Shown: positions 24,701-33,018 of the stretch, piece by piece | Numbering within the stretch: position 1 is the stretch's first letter | Layout: each line of letters begins with the position of its first letter | Origin: Closterium sp. Naga37s-1 | Lineage: Eukaryota > Streptophyta > Zygnematophyceae > Desmidiales > Closteriaceae | Length of the DNA: 64,000 bases | Direction of reading: 5' to 3' | Assembly (NCBI GenBank): GCA_947471745.1 | Contig: CANJKZ010001153.1 | Location: 472,001-536,000, forward strand | Made by a program: the position numbers and the translations under genes | Notes under the pieces: model-generated | Databases searched by the model: none | The model's input: the letters and a program-made list of their open reading frames with translations, nothing else | Told to the model about the DNA's origin: nothing

Positions 24701-25386
24701 GGGGGGCTTGCGAGCATCGAGGCCGAGAGGATCAAGGTTGGCCTTCATGTGCCCGTTGACCTCGTACGCGCGCACCAGCAGCAGCAGCCACAGCAGCCAC
24801 CCCCTTTGTCCCACTCCCCCCCATATATCCCCTCCCCCTCTTACTAACTTGGAGGCTTGCGTGCGTCGAGGCAGAGCGGATCAAGATTCGCCTTCATGTG
24901 CCCGTTGACCTGGTAGGCGCGCCGCGCGCACCAGCAGCAGCGTCGAGGCCCCTTTTTCCCACTCCCCATCTTAAGCCCTCCCATGCCTTCCCTCCTCCCC
25001 CTGCAACTCACTTGGAGGCTTGCGGGCGTCGAGGCCGAGCGGGTCGAGGTTGGCCTTCATGTGCCCATTGACCTGGTACGCGCGCACCAGCAGCAGCAGG
25101 CGCATGCTCTCCTGAATCGTCTGCCCCGAGATGCCTCCCTCCACTCGCAGCACAGGCTCCGACGACGTCTTGCCTGGGTTAAGAAGAATGGGTTCGGTTC
25201 GAAAAGGAACAGATGGGGTGGACAGGGATTGGGAGACATTTGGGGGGAGTTGGAACTGCCTTCCATGCACTTGCTAGGGTTGAATCGTCTGCCCCGAGAT
25301 GCCTCCCTCCACTCGCAACACAGGCTCCGACGACGTCTTGCCTGCAGACAATGGTACGCACCCATATATGCACACGCACGCGCACA

Positions 25387-25430
<44 letters not shown>

Positions 25431-25432
25431 AG

Positions 25433-25470
<38 letters not shown>

Positions 25471-25484
25471 CGCACACAAGCACG

Positions 25485-25538
<54 letters not shown>

Positions 25539-25544
25539 AGCACG

Positions 25545-25576
<32 letters not shown>

Positions 25577-25590
25577 CGCACACAAGCACG

Positions 25591-25669
<79 letters not shown>

Positions 25670-27107
25670 GGAGAGGTATGTCGAACACCAACTCAGCAAT
25701 TCATTAACCTTGTGGTAACAAGGAAGGATGCTGGAGGCAGTTGAGAGAAATGTGCGCAGGAAGGAGGAATGCCTGGAAGGAGGGGTACCTGTGAGATTAC
25801 CCAGAAAAGGGAAAAACAATGATGGAATTACTCAGGAACAGAAAGGACACATCTAAATTCACCCTGAAGCAAGAGGCGCACCTACAAGATTACCCAGAAG
25901 CAGGAGGGATACCTGTGAAGTTACGGAAGAAGGTGTCCCACGACTTGTCCACGCTGTTGGGATCCTGCTCCCATGCCCGCTGCAACTCTTCCAGATACAC
26001 ACTGAGCGGGGGAAGCAACGGAGAAGAGAACAGTGCAGAGAGGGAGCACACATGAGTCACGAAACATTCTAAGGCCTCAAAATTTACAACCTCCGATACA
26101 GGCCCTGCGCCTTACACCACCTCCAATTCGCTCCTCCCACTCCTCCCACTCCTCCCCCTCCCCCCTCTCCCCCACTTCCTCCCCCCCCTTCCATCCTCAT
26201 CCTCCCACTCGTCTCCCTCCTCCCACCCACCCACCTGCTAGTGCCGTCCAGAAAGTTATCCATCAGGGTTGAAAGAGGCACAGCCTTGGGGGGTGGCGAC
26301 GACGTCAGCTGAGGCGAAACCGACGACTTCGAGGCTGCTGCACCGGCTGCCGAACCTCCAGCTCCGGCTGCCGAAGCTGCAGATGGCGCCGACGAACCAA
26401 ACGGCTCGGAAGGAAGGGTGGCGGAAAGCTTGGCGGAAGGGAACGAGTCGGAGTGGAGCGTGCGGGAGAAGGCGGAGGCGGAGGGCGCGTGCAAAGGGGA
26501 ACGGCGGCTCGCGGAGGCGGGGGTGGCGGAAGTGGCGGAAGTGGCGGGGAGGAGCGCGCGGGCGAGGAGGATGGGGGTTCCGCGGCCATGCGCGGTGATG
26601 ACGGTGTCGGCGGGTGCTGCGGCTATGCGAGTTGTCAAGTAGCTGCGGGAGCGGGAAGACGAACACGGTGGGAAAGCATTAAAATGTGCAGTAGAATTTT
26701 GGAAGAAACGGTTTTGGAGGAGCGAGTGATGCATCTGAGACCAGGAATGCTTGTGGTACGCGGAATGACAGGGATGGCAGACGATGATAAACGCGTAGCA
26801 GAGAAAATAAGTCTTGACAAATAAAAACAAGTACAGACCTTTTTTTTAGCATTTTTTCATGGATCGGTGCAATAGCAGGAACACTCGACCTTTCAGACTA
26901 CAAAACAAACAGCGGTTAAAGCTAGACGAGTTAGACGAGGAAAAGATTCGAAAGGTTCGCCTACGGTCACGTGCTCCGTCTTCTCTGGACCATAGAAACC
27001 GGTTGCGCTTACCGACGAAGGTAGGTTGCGGATCTAGACAAGGCGGGAGAGCCGGAAGAGGGTCCACCAGCCCTTCGCGCAAGCAGCAGCAGACGATGCC
27101 ACGTCAT
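15750..27107 (-). CDS. OGDH: 2-oxoglutarate dehydrogenase E1 component, mitochondrial (17 exons)
   Basis: Exons on the minus strand, 5' to 3': 27107-27013, 26642-26235, 26001-25913, 25173-25012, 24155-23893, 23556-23259, 23144-23038, 22753-22556, 21955-21707, 20742-20516, 19802-19679, 19237-19029, 18533-18287, 17714-17637, 17098-16832, 16555-16432, 15988-15750. All junctions are GT-AG, all phases join, and the total is 3384 nt (1127 aa plus TAG). The enzyme decarboxylates 2-oxoglutarate with thiamine diphosphate in the mitochondrial TCA-cycle complex with E2 and E3. Visible: N terminus [12 protein letters not shown], a basic mitochondrial-targeting type; an Ala/Ser-rich linker to about residue 150; [17 protein letters not shown] at the start of the conserved part; [12 protein letters not shown]; the ThDP motif GDG (505-507) to NNQ (538-540); [14 protein letters not shown]; and C-terminal [14 protein letters not shown]. 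It is about 100 aa longer than land-plant E1 because of the linker. Ser replaces the usual Asp in [13 protein letters not shown], exactly at the exon 7/8 junction. Introns carry many partial exon duplications. Confidence 0.95.
16081..16118 (-). repeat. Echo of OGDH exon 17 (5' part)
   Basis: A copy of the segment encoding [10 protein letters not shown] lies in the intron before exon 17, in the same orientation as the exon. It no longer has the acceptor sequence. Confidence 0.85.
16177..16222 (-). repeat. Second echo of OGDH exon 17 (5' part)
   Basis: A more diverged copy of the same exon start, still with the CACACCACCTCAGC stretch just inside the acceptor (plus-strand reading). Confidence 0.75.
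16721..16790 (-). repeat. Echo of OGDH exon 15 (3' part and donor)
   Basis: Repeats the exon end encoding [12 protein letters not shown] and the sequence leading to it. The adjacent A/G homopolymer at about 16790-16820 lies between echo and exon. Confidence 0.88.
17211..17340 (-). repeat. Echo of OGDH exon 15 (5' part with acceptor)
   Basis: About 130 bp nearly identical to the first half of exon 15, including its acceptor. The encoded [20 protein letters not shown] segment is intact, so this could be used as an alternative acceptor. Confidence 0.92.
17408..17472 (-). repeat. Second echo of OGDH exon 15 (5' part)
   Basis: A shorter and more diverged copy of the same exon start and acceptor, with small internal indels. 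Confidence 0.85.
18026..18180 (-). repeat. Echo of OGDH exon 13 (3' part and donor)
   Basis: A copy of the exon end encoding FDQFLSSGE...[19 protein letters not shown]. It carries a stop in the exon frame (the plus strand reads CCCCTAGCCG) and small changes at the donor. Confidence 0.9.
18612..18703 (-). repeat. Echo of OGDH exon 13 (5' part)
   Basis: A copy of the exon start ([21 protein letters not shown] region), with substitutions, just upstream of exon 13. Confidence 0.9.
18864..18972 (-). repeat. Echo of OGDH exon 12 (3' part and donor)
   Basis: A copy of the exon end encoding [16 protein letters not shown]...MFTISN with its donor. The motif GAACATTCACTGAACATTCAC is repeated several times between echo and exon. 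Confidence 0.9.
19287..19393 (-). repeat. Echo of OGDH exon 12 (5' part)
   Basis: A copy of the first half of exon 12 ([21 protein letters not shown] region) in the preceding intron. Confidence 0.9.
19547..19617 (-). repeat. Echo of OGDH exon 11 (3' part and donor)
   Basis: A copy of the exon end encoding [11 protein letters not shown] with a preserved donor-like GAG/GTGAGG. Confidence 0.9.
19891..19942 (-). repeat. Echo of OGDH exon 11 (5' part)
   Basis: A copy of the exon start ([16 protein letters not shown] region). Confidence 0.88.
20237..20475 (-). repeat. Two echoes of OGDH exon 10 (3' part)
   Basis: Copies at about 20237-20346 and 20366-20475 repeat the exon end encoding [30 protein letters not shown]. 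Donor positions are altered in at least one copy. Confidence 0.92.
20899..21612 (-). repeat. Four echoes of OGDH exon 9 (3' part and donor)
   Basis: Copies at about 21436-21612, 21190-21355, 21021-21152 and 20899-20945 repeat the exon 9 end ([24 protein letters not shown] region) and are increasingly shorter or more diverged with distance. Successive donors are spaced 269, 244 and 173 bp. Only the copy at 21707-21955 has the complete exon. Confidence 0.93.
21376..21436 (-). repeat. (GTGAGG)n microsatellite next to exon-9 echo donor
   Basis: On the minus strand a run of GTGAGG units begins exactly at the 5' splice-site position of the exon 9 echo. Confidence 0.9.
21649..21706 (-). repeat. (GTGAGG)n microsatellite at the OGDH exon 9 donor
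   Basis: The intron starts AAG/GTGAGTGTGAGG on the minus strand and continues as about nine GTGAGG units, each resembling a 5' splice site. Confidence 0.93.
22067..22180 (-). repeat. Echo of OGDH exon 9 (internal part), chimeric
   Basis: Repeats the [25 protein letters not shown] segment, then jumps to a fragment of the IDEPSFT region, so two parts of exon 9 are joined. It lies upstream of exon 9. Confidence 0.85.
22407..22503 (-). repeat. Echo of OGDH exon 8 (3' part and donor)
   Basis: A copy of the exon end encoding [25 protein letters not shown] with its donor. Confidence 0.92.
24290..24515 (-). repeat. Two echoes of OGDH exon 5
   Basis: About 24290-24345 copies the exon start ([14 protein letters not shown] region). 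About 24455-24515 is a diverged copy of the [17 protein letters not shown] region. Confidence 0.8.
24695..24936 (-). repeat. Two echoes of OGDH exon 4 (3' part and donor)
   Basis: Copies at about 24695-24785 and 24843-24936 repeat the exon end encoding [24 protein letters not shown]. Confidence 0.92.
25276..25344 (-). repeat. Echo of OGDH exon 4 (5' part with acceptor)
   Basis: A copy of the exon start ([20 protein letters not shown]) including an acceptor-like TGCAG. Confidence 0.92.
25384..25666. repeat. (CA)n tract in OGDH intron 3
   Basis: A dinucleotide tract of about 280 bp with CG and AG interruptions in a longer periodic pattern. The Cys/Val and His/Thr frames across it are spurious. 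Confidence 0.95.
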
Positions 27108-28033
27108 GATGTCACCGTGGTTCAGTAAAAAACGGACTTATCGAGATTCGTGAAGGCTACTGAGCAATGTCAGGCGAAAACGGCAGAGCGACGGCAGGAC
27201 GACGGCAGGATGACGGCAGGATGACGGCAGGACGACGACGTTATGACCACCTCATCACCCTGAGATCACAGGAGCATGCTCTCTTCCTGAGCACGCAAGC
27301 TTCAGTGACCCTGCTGAAGCTGAAGCCACGCTGGTGAAGCTAGGATTGTGCCGCGAGGGCCTAGGGATTATACAGAAAGGATGGGGGAAATGGATTATTG
27401 TTCGACAGGGAAGGGGATGTATTTTCGCGAACAGGGAGTAGGGTATAGTGCCAGTCAGGTTGCTGTACTCTGCTAAATGGAAAATCAGCTCTAATCTCGT
27501 TAGGAATATTCTTTCTGTAGAGAGTATGCACTGTGGGGATCACTTTCCCGAAGCTGGACTCCTCGCTCAGGTCTGTTTCAGCCAATCAGATAGCTTCGAG
27601 AATTCATGACACGTCGGCTTGAGGCAAGTCTGTGCCGAGGCAACATGCCGTTCTCTCCATCATTCGGAAAGCTGACAGCATCTTTTGCCGCTTTGACGTG
27701 GCTGCACCCACGTGGAGATCCCAAGGTCCGCCGGCGAAACAACAAGGTTACTCAAATGTTACATATGCCACTATCAGATGACCTTTTCCAAAAAATGGCG
27801 CGCTACGCGTACAAGCTCGCAGAGTGTACGAACAGTCTCTAGCTCTCGAAATGCCGTTGAATCAATCAGATTCCACTTGTTTCATTCTCGCCACTCACCA
27901 GTCCGCCATTCATCTCCCCATCCCGTAACCACAAGTCCATTCAATCCTTGGCGTCTAGATTTCCTCGGCGTATTCGATTCATCGACTTTCGTCATCCGAT
28001 CATCGCCTTGTCTTCTTATATAAGATTGTAGCC
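27108..28033. promoter_or_regulatory. Divergent intergenic promoter region between OGDH and PBB
   Basis: The two start codons are head-to-head and 926 bp apart, so this stretch should hold both promoters. It contains a short tandem repeat (GACGGCAGGATGA-like units, about 27176-27242). A TATATAA lies at about 28016, but only some 15 bp before the PBB ATG, too close to act as a normal TATA box for that start. No gene is supported within it. Confidence 0.6.
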
Positions 28034-31000
28034 ATGGCTGCCGCGATGGCGCACGAGGAGCAGGAGGAGCAGCGCGGGTTCTCGTTCGAGCTGTGCCGTC
28101 GGAATGAGTACCTCGGGAAGCAGGGAGTGAAGCTTCCGGGCTTTCTCAAGACGGGTACCACCATCGTCGGTGCCGTCTTCAAGGTAGTCCCAAAATCTGG
28201 TTACCATTTCGATTCGCTTGCCTCGCGAATCACGCCGAGCGAATTCACTTCCTAGGTTGGTAGCTTTCGCCCAGTCTTCATCCGGGATTACCGTTGACTC
28301 GTGGTTTTGTTTTCTATTAGATAGATTACAAGGAGGATCTTATTCACAGCTATTGCACGGCTCTATCAGGCGCGGCTTTGTGTCAAGGGCTCGTAGATTT
28401 GATACGATCGACTTCTTGGAAGATCCCAGCCACAGAATCTGCACGGCCCGGCGCTTGCTTTCAGGGAAATTTGAATCGGATGAATCAAGGGAACGTGGAT
28501 TCGTTCTAAGGAAATGGCTGTCCGGACGGCTCGATCTGTTCTGTGGGATCGTTTCCCGCCGCGCAGTGCAGGCGATTACAGATCTGGTCCGTAGTAACGC
28601 CCGGCCGAAGGATGGGTTGAGAGGCAATTGCTCGAGTCGCACGAATTGCACGAATTGCACGTATTGCACGTATTGCACGGTTGACAGGGTATGACTCGGG
28701 TAGGTTATCAGACAAATAGGGTATGAGGTGGGTAGGGTATGAATGCGGGTGACGGGTTAATTGACACACTTCTTTCCTGATTCACTTGCCGTGTATGGCA
28801 GGATGGCGTGGTGCTAGGAGCGGACACGCGGGCCACTAACGGGGCTATTGTAGCGGATAAGAACTGCGAGAAGATCCACTACATGGCGCCCAACATCTAC
28901 TGCTGCGGCGCTGGTACCGCTGCTGACACCGCGTTCGTCACGGGTGAGCTGAGCCTGTCTTGGTGTGTCTGTGTCTGGTTGTAAGGGAGAGGTTGGAAAA
29001 GGGGTGGAGGAGGGTTGAAGGAAAGGGATTGGAGAAGGGGAGGGTAGGAATGGGGGAGGTGGAGAGGGGGGGGAAGGGGAAAGGAGGGGGGGGGGGGGGG
29101 GGGTGGGGGAGGGTGGGGTCTGTCTCTGCTTTGTGTGTGGCTGGGTTTGGTCGTAAGGAAGGGGTGCAATGCGGTGGACGAGGGGTGAATGAGAGGGGGT
29201 GGAGAAGGGGGGGGTGGAGAGAAGGGGGGTGGAGAGGGGGGTAAAAGGGGGAGGAGAGGAGGAGGTGGATAAGGGGGGGAGAAGGGGAGAGGGGGTTTCC
29301 GAATGAGTGATGATCACTGCTCCACCGTCCACTACATGGCGCCCAACATCTAGTGCTGCGGCGCTGGCACCGCCGCTGACACCGCGTTTGTTACGGGTGA
29401 GAGCCGGTTTGGGGCTGGTGTGTGGGTGTTGGTGCGGGTGTGGGTGTGGGTCTGTGGCGACTTCTGCTGTGGCGCTGGGTAGTTCAGTTCAGACAAACCT
29501 AGCATATTTCAGTTTCCAATCTTTGCCATGCAACCTCCTTCATTCCACCCGCCCCTCCCCCTCCTTTCCGACTCCCACCAAACCCCTCCCGCCCTTCGAA
29601 CCCTCTGCTCCCCCGTTATTTCCACATCACGTTTGCAACAGAGATGGTGAGCGGCCAGCTGGCACTGCACCGGCAGGCCACGGGCAGGCAATCAAGGGTC
29701 GTCAGCGCGCTCACCATTCTCAAGCAGCACCTTTTCAAGTGAGTCACCTCTTCTCGTGAGTCGCTGGCTCTTCTCGTGAGTCACTCTCACCTTTGTCCGC
29801 CCTTCTTCCCGCTTTCTTCCGCCCTTCTTCTGCCTTTCTTCCGCCTTTCTTCCGCCCTCCTTCCACCCCTTTTCCGCCCTTCTCCCGCGCTTCTTTCGCC
29901 CTTCTTCTCGCCTGTATACCCTCCAACCCCTCCTTTTCTTGCCTCCCTCCCCCCAATCTCCTCCCAGCTACCAGGGGCACATTTCAGCAGCGCTGGTGCT
30001 AGGGGAGGCATGGACGTGACAGGCCTGCAGCTGTACACCATCTGTCCTTCCGTCTTCCTCCCTACTTTCGCCCTTCTTCTGCCCTACCACTTTTCCGAAC
30101 CCCTTTCCCACCTCCTCCCTCCAGCTACCAGGGGCATATCTCAGCAGCGCTCGTGCTGGGGGGAATGGACGTGTCGGGCCCGCAGCTGTACACCATCTAT
30201 CCGCATGGCAGCACGGACCGCCTCCCCTTTGGCTCCATGGGGTCCGGATCGCTTGCTGCCATGGCCATTCTCGAGTCCCAGTACAAGGAGGGCATGACGG
30301 TGAGTCTTGTGACCTTATAACGAGTATGTTTGGATGGATGGGGTCTGAAGGCCCGCAGCTGTACACCATCTATCCGTGTGGCAGCACGGACCGCCTCCCC
30401 TTTGGCTCCATGGGGTCCGGATCGCTTGCTGCCATGGCCATTCTCGAGTCCCAGTACAAGGAGGGCATGACGGTGAGTCTTGTGACCTTATAACGAGTAT
30501 GTTTGGATGGATGGGGTCTGAAGGCCCGCAGCTGTACACCATCTATCCGTATGGCAGCACGGACCGCCTTCCCTTTGGGTCCATGGGATCAGGATCGCTG
30601 GCAGCCATGGCCATCCTCGAGTCCCAGTAGAAGGAGGGCATGACGGTGAGTCTTGTAACCTTATAACGAGGATGGATGGGGCCTGTTGTTGATGACGGGG
30701 AGCCTTGTAACGAGGATAAATGGGACCAAATGTTCGTAAGACAAATGTGTTGGAGGCTAGGTGACTCCTTTGCCTGGCTCTCTTATGCCTGGTTCCCAGT
30801 TATTCCGCTTGTTAATTTGGCTTGTTCGCCTGTCATTCTCTCGTACCTGTTTCGATCCCTCCTTCTTCCTCCCCCCTTTCCACCCCCCTCCCCCCTTTGG
30901 AGAGCAGATGGAGGAGGGGGTAGCAATGGTGTCTGCAGCCATCCGGGCGGGTATTTTCAACGACCTGGGCAGTGGCAGCAACGTGGATATCAACATCATC

Positions 31001-33018
31001 ACCAAGGTACGAGGACAATTGGTTGGCACGGTGCACTTGGAGTTGTCTCAAACGCCCCTAGATTTGTCACGGTAGGTGCACTCGTGTCCTCTCAACGACC
31101 TGGGCAGTGGCAGCAACGTGGATATCAACATCATCACCAAGGTACGAGGACGATTGGTTGGCACGGTGAATTTGGAGTTGTCTCAGACGGCCCTGGAATC
31201 GTCACGGTAGGTGCACTCGTGTCATTTCAACGACCTGGAGAGTGGCAGCGACGTCGATATCAACATCATCACCAAGGTATGAAGAGGATGGGGAGGGAGA
31301 AGAAGCTGGTACGTGTACGGGCAGAGTCAGAATTGTCGCGGTAGCATTTTGAGACGTCTCAAAAACAGAATTGTCGCGGTAGGGTATCAGCGGCCATTCA
31401 GGCGGGTATTTTCAACGACCTGGGGAGTGGCAGCAACGTGGACATCAACATCATCACCAAGGTACCTGTACCGTGCCAACCCAGTGCTGACCGGGCTGGA
31501 TTCCCTTTTAAGTTCCCTACGCTCTGGACAGCAGTCACTTCGGAATTGGCATGGCAGGCACTGGGTTGGCATGGCAGGCACTGGGTTGGTATGGCAGGCA
31601 CTGGGTTGGCACGGTGGGCACTGGGTTGGCAGGCACAGGGTTGGCACGGTGGGCACTGGGTTGGCAGGCACAGTGTGTCTAAAATTGTTTTGGGCGCCCC
31701 TGGAATTGTCACGGAAGGTGCACTTCTGTCAGCGGGCATCCAGGAAAATGCATCCTGAATGGCCGCTGACACAAACGAGAGCTTGTTTCGCCATTCACCG
31801 GCCATTCGGCGGCCCCGATCCCCGATCCCCACTTGCTTGTTCCTCTTACAGGAGATTTGTAGAAACTTGAAGATTTGCGGAAACTTGAAGATTTGTAGAA
31901 ACTTGAAGATGCGGAAACTTGAAGATTTGCAGAAACTTGGAGAACTTGAAGAAGTCACACACCCGTTCTTGTTTTCCCCGCTGTTTTTTCTTTCAGGACG
32001 GGGTGGAGGTCCGCAGAAACTTTGAGAAGCCCACACCACGCACGTACAAAGGCACGGGCTACAAGTTCCCCCCAGGGACCACAAGTAAGTTGAACTGCAA
32101 CCAATAAGTCGAAGCACAGCGCTTAATTAGAAGCATTGCGAGTAAGTCGAAGCACAATGAGTAAGCCCACACCACGCACGTACAGAGGCACGGGCTACAA
32201 GTTTCCCCCAAGGACCACTAGTAAGTTGAAAGTTGAAGCACAACAAGTAAGTCAAAGCACCACGAGCTTCATTGAATTTCACATGATCGCCACAGGTTTC
32301 CCTAGGCACTATGATCAAGCTGTGTGAAATTGCATCTGTTGAGACGTGTATTCAGGCATAGCCATGGGAAAGAAGATTAGGATTGGGTATGTCTCAGCGT
32401 GATCTTAGGATAGAAGGTTTGGATTGGAATGTCTCAGGTCATATCCCAGGCAAGTGTCAAGATTGGTTAGTGTTATGACACCAACTCGGAAAACACATGG
32501 AGGACTTACCCTCCTGGTGTCAGCTAGGGTTTGCGCGGGAATGTGCCAAACATTCACACCAGGCTGGAGCCGTGCTGCTCACACGCGGCTCCACTTGGTG
32601 TCAACCGTTAATAACGCTTGACACCAAGCAATTCTTGACACTTGCCTGGGATACGACCTCAAAACCTCATGTTCTTTACCTGGGTACAAAGTCTTATTTC
32701 ACCTAGATACATTCCTCATGCGTGTCACACACATTCTTCCTGCTCCCCTGTCCCTCCTGTTCACCCCTTTGTCCTGTCTTTCATGCTCACTCACACTATT
32801 TCCCTGTCCTGTCTCTTCCTTGCACTCACACCCGGCTCCCACTGGCTGTTCTCTACACCCACATGCATTTTTTCCTGTCTTTCCAGCACAAGCACTCACA
32901 CTCTGTCTGTTGTCTTTCCTGAACTCTGTTTTCCGTGCCTGCAGAGGTTTTGACCACTAGCGTTCAGGATTTCAGAAGGCTGGTGTCAGTCGTAGACGGG
33001 GATTCAATGGAAGAGTAA
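28034..33018 (+). CDS. PBB: 20S proteasome subunit beta-2 (beta type-7, PBB)
   Basis: Exons: 28034-28183, 28802-28943, 29642-29738, 30125-30299, 30908-31006, 31997-32084, 32945-33018. All introns are GT-AG, phases agree, and the total is 825 nt (274 aa plus TAA), against 273-274 aa in land plants. The start is the ATG in a strong context (GCCATGG). The subunit is the trypsin-like protease of the 20S core. The propeptide ends at G41, and Thr42 (TTIVGAVFK) becomes the catalytic Thr1 after self-processing. Asp58 and Lys74 correspond to Asp17 and Lys33 of the active site. Other family motifs are [45 protein letters not shown] and [14 protein letters not shown]. The introns hold tandem partial exon copies, some with stops, and the exon set above is the only complete one. 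Confidence 0.95.
29080..29103. repeat. Poly-G tract in PBB intron 2
   Basis: A long G run within a G/A-rich stretch. Confidence 0.85.
29318..29397 (+). repeat. Echo of PBB exon 2 (3' part and donor)
   Basis: A copy of the [24 protein letters not shown] segment with the donor kept. A TAG replaces the Tyr codon (ATCTAGTGC), so its inclusion would end translation. Confidence 0.93.
29964..30037 (+). repeat. Echo of PBB exon 4 (5' part with acceptor)
   Basis: A copy of the acceptor and the [12 protein letters not shown]...GLQLYTI segment upstream of exon 4, frame-shifted by an indel. Confidence 0.92.
30347..30652 (+). repeat. Two tandem echoes of PBB exon 4 (3' part and donor)
   Basis: The donor of exon 4 at 30300 recurs at 30473 and 30646, two exact 173-bp steps. 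Each copy carries the QLYTIYP...[17 protein letters not shown] segment. The second has CAGTAG, a stop, in place of the Gln-Tyr codons. Confidence 0.95.
31096..31463 (+). repeat. Three tandem echoes of PBB exon 5 (3' part and donor)
   Basis: The [17 protein letters not shown] segment with donor is repeated. Donors lie at 31007 (real exon), 31142, 31277 and 31462, steps of 135, 135 and 185 bp. Confidence 0.95.
31347..31364. repeat. 18-bp perfect palindrome between direct repeats
   Basis: TTTTGAGACGTCTCAAAA is flanked on both sides by CAGAATTGTCGCGGTAG (about 31328-31344 and 31366-31382). The same palindromic core occurs in the minisatellite at 41.6 kb. Confidence 0.9.
31550..31675. repeat. Minisatellite in PBB intron 5
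   Basis: About six imperfect units based on GGCAGGCACTGGGTTGGCAT. Confidence 0.9.
31852..31955. repeat. 20-bp minisatellite in PBB intron 5
   Basis: About five units based on AGAAACTTGAAGATTTGTAG. Confidence 0.9.
32163..32224 (+). repeat. Echo of PBB exon 6 (3' part and donor)
   Basis: A copy of the [19 protein letters not shown] segment followed by a preserved GTAAGT donor. Confidence 0.92.

Noticed and set aside
25057..25819. Cys/Val-rich and His/Thr-rich frames
   Set aside because: Translation of the CA dinucleotide tract in an OGDH intron.
26235..26734. OGDH start at the ATG at 26734 in exon 2's frame
   Set aside because: An upstream exon (27107-27013, [12 protein letters not shown]) with a good GTAAGC donor joins in phase to an acceptor at 26642 and resembles the land-plant N terminus, so the spliced start is preferred.
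28014..28024. TATA box for PBB (TATATAA)
   Set aside because: It is only about 15 bp before the ATG. Transcription would normally start after the start codon, so it is not called.
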